NCBI GenBank assembly: GCA_023392515.1
Contig: JAEVYX010000019.1
Span: 1-36,745 of the forward strand
Direction of reading: 5' to 3'
DNA: 36,745 bases
Source of the DNA: Bacillota bacterium
Lineage (GTDB): Bacteria > Bacillota > Clostridia > Christensenellales > Aristaeellaceae
This document shows, piece after piece, positions 30,829 to 36,745 of the stretch. A program made the translations under genes and the position numbers. The notes under the pieces were generated by a model. It was not told the DNA's origin. It did no database searches and saw only the letters and a program-made list of their open reading frames with translations. The first letter of the stretch is position 1; the number at the start of each line of letters is the position of its first letter.

Positions 30829-31728
30829 GTGAACTGGATGGAGACGGCGGAGTATCTGGGTGCATGTCTGCCCGAGACGCTGGCCAAGGCGTTGGAAGAT
30901 TCGGGACCGCTAAGGGAGATACGGATCCGCGCAGGACAAAAGGTATGCCTGCAGGCGGAAAAACGCCAGATAGAGGTTCCCCTAACCCCCTCGGGCGGCG
31001 AAGTGGCACAGATGGCGGAAGCCCTGTGTGAGCATGCGCTGTATGCAAGGGCTGAAGAAATGCGCCAGGGATTTGTTACGCTTCGGGGCGGGCACCGCAT
31101 GGGCCTGTGCGGCCGGGTGATGGTGCAAAGCGGGCAGGTGCGGGCGCTGAAGGATATAGCGTCCATCTGCATCCGGGTGGCGGCGGAATACCCTGGGGCG
31201 GCGGACGAGCTGATGCCCAGGCTCTATCAGCAGGGGAGTTTGCGCAGCGCCCTGATTATCGGCGTGCCCGGCTCCGGGAAAACCACGCTCCTGCGGGATA
31301 TCTGCCGCCAGTTATCTGACGGCGGTGAGGACCGGAAACCTGTTTCCGCCTGTGTGATTGACGAACGGGGGGAACTGGCTGCCTGCGTTCATGGCGTACC
31401 GCAATTGCGCGTAGGGAAAAATACGGATGTACTGGACGGCTGCCCCAAAACGGCAGGATTGCCTTGGCTGCTGCGCTCCATGGCGCCAGGCTGCCTGATT
31501 ACAGACGAATTGGGAGGAACGGATGATGCCCTCATGGTGCTGGAAGCAGTACGCTGCGGTGTACCGGTGATTACCACCGCCCACGGCCAAAGCCTGATCC
31601 AGGTGCGGCAAAGGCCCGTGCTGTGCGAATTGATGCGCCAGAAAGTATTCGGGCTATACGTGGTGCTGGACATTGCAAATCCGGGCAGAATTGCTTTTCT
31701 GTACGGGGCATACCTGCAAAATTTATGA
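30829..31728 (+). CDS. spoIIIAA: Stage III sporulation protein AA (secretion-like ATPase)
   Basis: SpoIIIAA is the cytoplasmic ATPase of the mother-cell side of the SpoIIIA-SpoIIQ channel, related to type II/IV secretion ATPases. The 299-residue protein has Walker A GVPGSGKT at 145-152, CVIDERGELA and Walker B-like GCLITDELGG. I chose the GTG at 30829, 6 bases after GGGGGA; an ATG at 30838 is the alternative. The stop overlaps spoIIIAB. Confidence 0.95.
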   Translation: MNWMETAEYLGACLPETLAKALEDSGPLREIRIRAGQKVCLQAEKRQIEVPLTPSGGEVAQMAEALCEHALYARAEEMRQGFVTLRGGHRMGLCGRVMVQSGQVRALKDIASICIRVAAEYPGAADELMPRLYQQGSLRSALIIGVPGSGKTTLLRDICRQLSDGGEDRKPVSACVIDERGELAACVHGVPQLRVGKNTDVLDGCPKTAGLPWLLRSMAPGCLITDELGGTDDALMVLEAVRCGVPVITTAHGQSLIQVRQRPVLCELMRQKVFGLYVVLDIANPGRIAFLYGAYLQNL

Positions 31729-32216
31729 TGAAGATTTTGTTTGCCTTATGTTCCGCAGCAGCTTGCGCGGGGCTTGGGGTTTCGTTTGGAAGACAATTGA
31801 AGGTGCGGGTCGAAAACCTGTCCGACTGGCTGCATGCCCTGGAATGGATCGATATGCAGCTGTTTCATGAAGGAATGCCCCTATGCGAGGCAGTTTGCCC
31901 GGAGCATGCAAAAGGGCAGGCTGCGTTAAGGCTCAATGCCTTTTCAAAGGCGATCAGGGAGAATCCCCGCTTTACCGCCAAAGAGGCATGGGATACCGGA
32001 GGGAAACCTGTTCTTCCCGAAGACATGGTGCTTGCGTCCTGCTTTTCGGCACTGGGCTCAGGGCCTATGGAAAAGCGGCGTATGGCAATTGCCCAGGCCA
32101 AGGAACAACTGACGCTGATTCAGAAAGAAGCGCAGGAAAAGGCGGACCGGGATGAGCGGCTGTACAGGAGCATGGGGCTGGCCGGAGGAGCCGCTCTTTT
32201 TATCCTCCTGATATAA
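31725..32216 (+). CDS. spoIIIAB: Stage III sporulation protein AB
   Basis: SpoIIIAB resembles GspF-type membrane platform proteins and is part of the feeding-tube-like channel. The 163-residue protein has an N-terminal hydrophobic segment (4-20), a soluble helical region with the family's FHEGMPLCEAV and WDTGGKPVLPEDMVL, and a hydrophobic C-terminus. ATG 31725 overlaps the spoIIIAA stop (ATGA), so it is coupled; a second ATG follows immediately. Confidence 0.92.
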   Translation: MMKILFALCSAAACAGLGVSFGRQLKVRVENLSDWLHALEWIDMQLFHEGMPLCEAVCPEHAKGQAALRLNAFSKAIRENPRFTAKEAWDTGGKPVLPEDMVLASCFSALGSGPMEKRRMAIAQAKEQLTLIQKEAQEKADRDERLYRSMGLAGGAALFILLI

Positions 32217-32269
32217 TGCAAATCGCATAAATCTTTCTGCAAAGTATAAAGAAAAAGGGGCAAGGGATT

Positions 32270-32467
32270 ATGCAGGTGGATCTGCTTTTCAAAATTGCGG
32301 GAATTGGCATTATGGTATCGGTCATCAGCCAGATACTGACCCGGACGGGACGGGAGGATATGGCTATGCTCACGACAGTGGCCGGGCTGGTCATTGTCCT
32401 TTTGATGGTTGTGAACCTGATTGCGGAATTGTTCGCCAGCGTCAAGAGTATTTTTCAACTATACTGA
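32270..32467 (+). CDS. spoIIIAC: Stage III sporulation protein AC
   Basis: A 65-residue protein with two membrane helices, of the family's standard size. Sequence features: DLLFKIAGIGIMVSVISQILTR and then VAGLVIVLLMVVNLIAELF. AAGGGGCAAGGG precedes the ATG. It is probably a membrane component of the channel, paired with SpoIIIAD. Confidence 0.94.
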   Translation: MQVDLLFKIAGIGIMVSVISQILTRTGREDMAMLTTVAGLVIVLLMVVNLIAELFASVKSIFQLY

Positions 32468-32484
32468 ACGCACGGGAGAAAACC

Positions 32485-32871
32485 ATGGAGATCTTGCAGA
32501 TAGCGGGCTTTGGGATAGCAGCCGCGCTCCTGTCCATGGTAGTCAGAGGAGCAAGGCCTGAATTGGCGGCTCTGATTTCCTTGGCGGCGGGCGCAATTCT
32601 GTTTTTTCTGGCAATCAGCAAACTGGAGGCCGTGGTAGCGGTCATGCAGCTGCTTTCCAGCAAGGCGCAATTGCAAAAAGAGTATTTAACCGTGCTTCTG
32701 AAAGTGATCGGCGTGGCCTATGTGGCGGAATTGGCCGCCCAGACCTGTCGGGATGCGGGAGAAGAAAGCCTGGCCGGCAAAGTGGAGCTGGGGGGGAAGG
32801 TGCTGGTACTGGCCATGGCCTCGCCCATAGTGGTGGCATTGGTGGAACTGGTATTGGAGGTGGTGCCGTGA
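32485..32871 (+). CDS. spoIIIAD: Stage III sporulation protein AD
   Basis: A 128-residue polytopic protein with about four hydrophobic segments, related to SpoIIIAC. Landmarks are MEILQIAGFGIAAALL and KVIGVAYVAELAAQTCRDAGE, both conserved in the family. Its TGA overlaps the GTG of spoIIIAE by 4 bases. Confidence 0.94.
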   Translation: MEILQIAGFGIAAALLSMVVRGARPELAALISLAAGAILFFLAISKLEAVVAVMQLLSSKAQLQKEYLTVLLKVIGVAYVAELAAQTCRDAGEESLAGKVELGGKVLVLAMASPIVVALVELVLEVVP

Positions 32872-34007
32872 AGCGCTGGCTCGCGGTATTCCTGCTTTGC
32901 CTGATTTTCGTTCTGCCCGCCTTTGCTTCTGAAATGGAGGAGAGCTTTCAAAAGGTGCTGGATTCCCTGAATCTGGAGGATTTTGAAAAGGCGATAAACA
33001 GCATGGCCGCCTCGCCCATCAACCTTCGGGATACCATTTTGAAGCTGGCCCGGGGTGAGATTGTGTGGGATGCGGCGGCGCTGATGGAAGGGCTCCTGCA
33101 ATCGCTCCTTTCCGCATTGACCGGCAGCCTGTGGCGGCTGACCAGGCTGATGGTGCCGGCAGTTTTATGCGGCATCCTGCACCACATGCGGGGAGCCTTT
33201 GCCAAGGAGGCTGTGGCGGAAGTCAGCCATTACGCCTGTTTTCTGATGGTGGCCATTTTCATGGTGCAGGATCTGACGGAGCATATTGCTCTGGCCCAAA
33301 GCACCATTGATGCCATTTCAGGCGCGATGCAGAACCTGTTCCCCCTCCTGCTCACGCTCCTGGCCGCAGTGGGCGGCACTGCCAGTGCAGCTTTTTTTCA
33401 GCCGGCGGTGGTAGCGGCCAGCGGTACCATGACATCCCTCATCCGCCATGTGACCATGCCCTTTGCGGTGGGCACAGCGGTGCTCATCATCCTGGACCAT
33501 ATCAGCGACAAGCTGCATGTGAGCCGCCTGGCTTCCCTTTTCAGGCAGATGGCCAACTGGACCCTGGGGGTTTCCTTCACCGTTTTTATCGGGGTCACCA
33601 TGGTGCAGGGCCTTGGCACTGCGGCGGTGGACGGGGTTTCCATCCGCACGGCCAAGTATGCCATTGACAACTTTGTGCCCATTGTAGGCGGCATGTTTGC
33701 AGATACGGTGGATACGCTGGTAGGCTGCTCCCTCCTCATCAAAAACGCGCTGGGGATGACCGGGCTTGTGGTGCTGACGGGGATTTGCGTAACGCCCATG
33801 ATACAGGCGTTGTGCGCGGTGCTCATCTACAGGCTGTGCGCGGCGCTCCTTCAGCCGGTAGCCGAAAGCCGGATTGTGGCCTGCCTTTACGATTTTTCCA
33901 ATGTGCTGATGCTCCTTTTCATTATCCAGATGTCTATAAGCGCCATGTTCCTGCTGCTGATTGCTCAGATGCTGGTGGTGGGAAATCTGACGGTCATGCT
34001 GCGCTGA
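32868..34007 (+). CDS. spoIIIAE: Stage III sporulation protein AE
   Basis: SpoIIIAE is the large multi-pass membrane subunit of the channel. The 379-residue protein has a cleavable-looking N-terminal signal (1-20), an extracytoplasmic helical region, then about eight membrane segments. The core VDGVSIRTAKYAIDNFVPIVG and GGMFADTVDTLVGCS are characteristic. It begins with GTG at 32868, overlapping spoIIIAD. Confidence 0.95.
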   Translation: MKRWLAVFLLCLIFVLPAFASEMEESFQKVLDSLNLEDFEKAINSMAASPINLRDTILKLARGEIVWDAAALMEGLLQSLLSALTGSLWRLTRLMVPAVLCGILHHMRGAFAKEAVAEVSHYACFLMVAIFMVQDLTEHIALAQSTIDAISGAMQNLFPLLLTLLAAVGGTASAAFFQPAVVAASGTMTSLIRHVTMPFAVGTAVLIILDHISDKLHVSRLASLFRQMANWTLGVSFTVFIGVTMVQGLGTAAVDGVSIRTAKYAIDNFVPIVGGMFADTVDTLVGCSLLIKNALGMTGLVVLTGICVTPMIQALCAVLIYRLCAALLQPVAESRIVACLYDFSNVLMLLFIIQMSISAMFLLLIAQMLVVGNLTVMLR

Positions 34008-34019
34008 GGGGGGATCACT

Positions 34020-34535
34020 ATGAATGCCTTTCTGCGGCAGATGGCGGTTCTGGCGGTGCTTACCACATTGGCTGAATACCTTTTGCCGGATGGGGGCATC
34101 CGCCGGGCTGGCCGGATGGTGATGGGACTTGTGATGATGCTCATCATGCTCACCACCATGCTAAGCATTTTCAAGATGCCCTTGCCAAAGATCAGCGGTG
34201 CGGCGATCTTTCAGTATCAGGCGGAGCTTGGCGCCCTTCCTCGTGAGGGCAGCTATCGGGATGCGGTGCTTGACAGCCTTCAAAGGCAGGCGGAACTTGC
34301 GGCAAGGCAGGCAGCGAAAGCCGCCGGGTACGAGGGGCTTTCGGCCCAGGTCCGGGTTTCTGATGCGGGGGAGATTACCGCTGTTTCCCTGTACGCTGAG
34401 GATGCGGCAATGCCCGCCTTCGCGGGGGAATCGGCTGTTTTGCCAAAGAACCAGGACCTCATTGATAAGGTTGCGCAGGAGATGAATCTTTCGCAAAACC
34501 TGATTCATGTGGAACTAAAGGAGGAGGCGCGGTGA
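34020..34535 (+). CDS. spoIIIAF: Stage III sporulation protein AF
   Basis: A 171-residue protein with two N-terminal membrane helices (about 8-22 and 30-47) and a C-terminal soluble domain of the ring-building type. The start MNAFLRQMAVLAVLTTLAEYLLPDG is typical. GGGGGATCAC precedes the ATG. It overlaps spoIIIAG by 4 bases. Confidence 0.92.
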   Translation: MNAFLRQMAVLAVLTTLAEYLLPDGGIRRAGRMVMGLVMMLIMLTTMLSIFKMPLPKISGAAIFQYQAELGALPREGSYRDAVLDSLQRQAELAARQAAKAAGYEGLSAQVRVSDAGEITAVSLYAEDAAMPAFAGESAVLPKNQDLIDKVAQEMNLSQNLIHVELKEEAR

Positions 34536-34927
34536 AAGGGCTCAAGGCGCTGTGGGAAAAGTGGAAACAGCAAAAGCAAGGCCAGTGGCTCCTGCTCATC
34601 CTGCTGCTGGGCCTGGCCGGTTCCCTTTTATTATCCGACTGGGAGGGGACAAACAGGCCGTCGGCGGCGGAACAGCGCATAGCCCAGGTGCTGTCTGCCA
34701 TGGAAGGGGCCGGAAAAGTGGAGATCGCGATCTATTACAGTAGCGAAAACTCGTCCACGTGGGGGGAAGGAGAGAAAAATGCCCTCCCGGTAGGGGCTGT
34801 GGTGGTGGCGGAAGGCGCAAACCGCATTGATGTAAGGCTTTCGCTGATTCGGGCGGTGCGCACGCTCCTGGGACTTGACGAACGGGCGGTGGAGGTATTC
34901 CCCATGGGGGCGCAGCCGCTGAAATAA
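34532..34927 (+). CDS. spoIIIAG: Stage III sporulation protein AG, compact form
   Basis: SpoIIIAG builds the large ring in the intermembrane space between mother cell and forespore. This copy has only 131 residues; the Bacillus protein has about 229. It keeps the cytoplasmic N-terminus, one membrane helix (about 19-36) and a ring-building domain (about 46-127: RIAQVLSAMEGAGKVEIAIYY, then GAVVVAEGANRIDV and VRTLLGLDERAVEVFPM). The long beta insertion is reduced to about 18 residues (SSENSSTWGEGEKNALPV). No frameshift is seen. GTG 34532 follows AAGGAGGAGG and overlaps spoIIIAF. Confidence 0.9.
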   Translation: MKGLKALWEKWKQQKQGQWLLLILLLGLAGSLLLSDWEGTNRPSAAEQRIAQVLSAMEGAGKVEIAIYYSSENSSTWGEGEKNALPVGAVVVAEGANRIDVRLSLIRAVRTLLGLDERAVEVFPMGAQPLK

Positions 34928-34940
34928 GGAGGGAGAACCT

Positions 34941-35471
34941 ATGGTCGAGAAGCTGCAAAAGCATAAACACCTGGTTGCCATCATGGCTATATTGCTGGTG
35001 CTGGCGGGTTCCTATATCTGGAATCAGACCCAGTATGAAAAGGTGCAGACGGTAAATCTGCCCGTCAGCCGCAAGACAGAGGCTGATGCACAAATCATGG
35101 TTTCTGCCGCTACGGTGGCTACCCCCCTTGCCGAATATCAGGAAAAAAGAGACAAAGCCCGCAAAGAGGATATATCCGCTCTGGAAACCTTGGCGCAAAA
35201 CAGCCTGCTGACCGCCACGGCCCGGGAACAGGCCCAGGAAGAACTGCGGGAAATCGTCCGCTGCCGGGAAAGCGAACTGGCCATTGAAGGGGCACTGTTG
35301 GGCGGCGGGGTATCGCCGCTGGTAGCGGTTGTGCAAAAAGGCGCGGTAACCGTGCTGGTGGAAAAGGAGGAGCTTACCCAGACGGAGGCTACCATGATCT
35401 TGGCTGTGGCAACCGCCCATTCAGGGGAGCCGCCCGAAAATGTGAGAATCATTGCTGGAAATCTGACATGA
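34941..35471 (+). CDS. spoIIIAH: Stage III sporulation protein AH
   Basis: SpoIIIAH crosses into the intermembrane space and locks to SpoIIQ of the forespore. The 176-residue protein has a membrane helix at about 12-27 and a C-terminal YscJ/FliF-like domain that contains EVVRCRE-like EIVRCRESELAIEGALLGGG. AAGGAGGGAG precedes the ATG. It closes the operon; no good T-run terminator follows it. Confidence 0.93.
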   Translation: MVEKLQKHKHLVAIMAILLVLAGSYIWNQTQYEKVQTVNLPVSRKTEADAQIMVSAATVATPLAEYQEKRDKARKEDISALETLAQNSLLTATAREQAQEELREIVRCRESELAIEGALLGGGVSPLVAVVQKGAVTVLVEKEELTQTEATMILAVATAHSGEPPENVRIIAGNLT

Positions 35472-35534
35472 AGCTTCCATGAAGCAGGCTGTTCGTTTAA
35501 GCTGTATTCTTAACGTATCAATTTAAAACTCCCC

Positions 35535-35563
35535 TTTTCAATTCAGATAGCATATGTTATGAT
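35535..35563 (+). promoter_or_regulatory. Sigma-A promoter for the RseC-like gene
   Basis: -35 TTTTCA (35535-35540), a 17-base spacer and -10 TATGAT (35558-35563) are present. The start is near 35570, at the base of a stem-loop GCATGCTG/CAGCATGC (35572-35594, loop of 7), which would cap the 5' end of the transcript. Confidence 0.6.
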
Positions 35564-35616
35564 GCAGTGGGGCATGCTGAATTGGACAGCATGCGGCGTA
35601 GAAAGGCAAAGTATTC

Positions 35617-36030
35617 ATGGAACAAACAGGAGAAGTTGTCGCACTGAAGGACGGCATGCTTACCATTCGTTTTGACCGGCCGGAGGCATGTGAAAAGTGC
35701 AATGCATGTGATGGAAGCAAGCACCAGGCGCTGATTGAAATCCCGGGCCAGGCGTCTGTAGGGGATAAGGTTCGGGTAGCGATGCCGGATGGTCAGGTTG
35801 CCAAGGCATCCATATTGGCTTATGCACTGCCGCTTTGCGGGCTTATAGGCGGCTTGGTGGTTGGAAACGCACTGGGACAGAGTGATGTTTCCGTACTGAT
35901 TGGCGGAGTGTCGGGCTTGGCAGTAAGCCTGCTGCTTTTATGGGTCAATGAAAAAAGGCTGAAAAAAAGCGCCAAATGGCGCCCGCATCTGGTGGCCGTG
36001 GAAAAAAGCGGCTCCTCGGATGCCTATTGA
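35617..36030 (+). CDS. RseC/SoxR-reducing-system family membrane protein
   Basis: RseC-like proteins help reduce SoxR or modulate sigma-E in Proteobacteria. In Clostridia they accompany Rnf-type or unlinked loci and their role is unclear. The 137-residue protein has an N-terminal OB-like part with three cysteines C25-x2-C28-x2-C31 (CEKCNAC), two membrane helices (about 62-82 and 92-110), and a basic tail. It sits between spoIIIA and RNase J with its own promoter, so a link to sporulation is not indicated. GAAAGG is a modest ribosome site. Confidence 0.82.
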   Translation: MEQTGEVVALKDGMLTIRFDRPEACEKCNACDGSKHQALIEIPGQASVGDKVRVAMPDGQVAKASILAYALPLCGLIGGLVVGNALGQSDVSVLIGGVSGLAVSLLLLWVNEKRLKKSAKWRPHLVAVEKSGSSDAY

Positions 36031-36154
36031 AGCACGGCGGAAACAGCCGGGCTTTCATATAACGGGAATTGGGCGGAAGTGGAAGCAGGTTTTTACGATT
36101 CGTCCAAAAAAGCAGGCGAATTTTCGCTGGCGGAGAGCAAATTTTTAAAAGATT

Positions 36155-36188
36155 TTGACTAGCAACGGAATATGCTTTATGATATAAT
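36155..36188 (+). promoter_or_regulatory. Sigma-A promoter for the RNase J gene
   Basis: -35 TTGACT (36155-36160), a 17-base spacer and -10 TATGAT (36178-36183) are present; a perfect TATAAT overlaps at 36183-36188. The start is near 36190, leaving a leader of about 250 bases. Confidence 0.75.
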
Positions 36189-36189
36189 A

Positions 36190-36437
36190 AATTGAATGCA
36201 TGATAGCCGTTGGCTGCTTTTCTCAAGATTTTGCAGTGTGAGATTTTTACGGGGCATTCGCCGTTCCTTTGTGATGAAAGGCATGGGTCTGCTTCCGTTA
36301 AAACATAGAAAACGGTCTAAATGAATCCGGCATGTGCCGGCCGCCGTGCAAGGAAGCATGCGCTTTGTTTTCTGTACGCTTTTCTGAAACAAATTCAAAC
36401 ATGATGTTGAAATGGACATCGAGAAAGGAGGTTTCTC
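36190..36437 (+). other. Long 5' leader of the RNase J gene
   Basis: About 250 bases between the promoter and the GTG hold no convincing gene. Short stems include CCGGCATGTGCCGG and a CCGTT/AACGG pair, and two tiny open frames (13 and 16 codons) lack ribosome sites. No known riboswitch class was recognised. Just before the start codon a hairpin displays the ribosome site in its loop (see 36420-36438). Confidence 0.5.
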
Positions 36438-36438
36438 G
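36420..36438 (+). promoter_or_regulatory. Hairpin with Shine-Dalgarno in its loop
   Basis: CGAGAAA (36420-36426) and TTTCTCG (36432-36438) form a perfect 7-bp stem. The loop is exactly GGAGG, the Shine-Dalgarno core, and the last paired base is the G of the GTG start. Ribosome access should depend on this fold. Structure seen in sequence; function inferred. Confidence 0.7.
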
Positions 36439-36745
36439 TGATATCAAAAAGTAAATTACGGATTATCCCGTTGGGCGGAGTCGATGGCATTGGCAAGAAC
36501 ATTACAGCCTATGAATATGAGGATGATATCATTGTAGTAGACTGTGGTTCCATGTTTCCCAAGGAGGATATGCTGGGCATCGACCTGGTAATCCCTGATG
36601 TGAGCTATCTCGTAGGGAAAAAAGAAAATGTGCGGGGGTATGTGTTTACCCACGGCCATGAGGATCATATCGGCGCTGTGCCGTATGTATTGAAGCAGGT
36701 TCCCGCGCCCCTGTACGGCACCCGGCTGACGCTGGCGCTGGTGGA
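36438..36745 (+). CDS. Ribonuclease J, N-terminal part, cut by window edge
   Basis: RNase J is the 5'-3' exo- and endonuclease central to RNA decay in Bacillota. About 102 residues are visible: the metallo-beta-lactamase start RIIPLGGVDGIGKNITAYEY, DCGSMFPKEDMLGIDLVIPD, and the zinc motif THGHEDH (H72, H74, D76, H77), followed by PYVLKQVPAPLYGTRLTL. In most relatives GGVGEIGKN stands where GGVDGIGKN is seen here. The start is GTG at 36438 with AAAGGAGG; a paralogue (RNase J1 or J2) cannot be told from this part. Confidence 0.93.
   Translation, partial: MISKSKLRIIPLGGVDGIGKNITAYEYEDDIIVVDCGSMFPKEDMLGIDLVIPDVSYLVGKKENVRGYVFTHGHEDHIGAVPYVLKQVPAPLYGTRLTLALV

Noticed and set aside
36200..36241. 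13-codon open frame in the RNase J leader as a leader peptide
   Set aside because: No ribosome site precedes the ATG and the codons show no regulatory run.
36274..36324. 16-codon basic open frame in the RNase J leader
   Set aside because: No ribosome site precedes it; such a short frame is expected by chance in a leader of this length.

Overview
This window comes from a spore-forming member of the Bacillota, class Clostridia. The evidence is a complete spoIIIA operon, an HrcA/CIRCE heat-shock operon, the rho-rpmE-yqhQ-prmC-prfA neighbourhood, RNase J, good sigma-A promoters with 17-base spacers, and frequent GTG and TTG starts with GGAGG-type ribosome sites. Base composition is moderately GC-rich. 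A gut-type clostridial lineage (Oscillospirales or Christensenellales-like) is plausible but is an inference. No tRNA, rRNA, insertion sequence, prophage or CRISPR array was seen.

Layout. (1) 1-4883, minus strand: rho, rpmE, a YqhQ-like DUF1385 membrane protein, prmC and prfA (cut by the window edge), with a promoter before rpmE and a terminator after it. (2) 4992-6005: an unusual TRM11-like methyltransferase with its own promoter. (3) 6283-15151, minus strand: a heat-shock operon that starts at a sigma-A promoter plus CIRCE and reads hrcA-grpE-dnaK-dnaJ, then the ribosome and tRNA modification genes prmA-rsmE-mtaB, then a HIT protein and rpsU (which has its own strong promoter). (4) 15188-16360: an M20 amidohydrolase, divergent from the plus-strand methionine importer metN-metI-metQ (16530-19081). 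(5) 19247-24171: a CUT1 sugar importer operon (binding protein, two permeases, TIM-barrel isomerase; no ATPase) divergent from a DeoR-type regulator. Their promoters overlap face to face inside an inverted repeat. (6) 24379-29874: hemW, DUF1622, HIT, VOC and cupin genes, lepA and a small membrane protein. (7) 30103-35471, plus strand: an L,D-transpeptidase behind a sigma-E-like promoter, then spoIIIAA-AH, with an unusually short SpoIIIAG. (8) 35617-36745: an RseC-family membrane protein and the 5' end of an RNase J gene behind a long leader whose Shine-Dalgarno sequence sits in a hairpin loop.

How it works together. Much of the window serves gene expression and protein quality: transcription termination (Rho), ribosomal proteins (L31, S21), release factor 1 and its methylase, L11 and 16S rRNA methylation, tRNA methylthiolation, LepA, RNase J and the DnaK chaperone system. 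Two nutrient importers and the sporulation channel are set among these. Nothing here is clearly a new multi-gene system. The most unusual items are the RNase J leader hairpin, the shared divergent promoter of the sugar operon, the Rho disordered insert with tandem YRQ repeats, the compact SpoIIIAG, and the L,D-transpeptidase coupled to spoIIIA.
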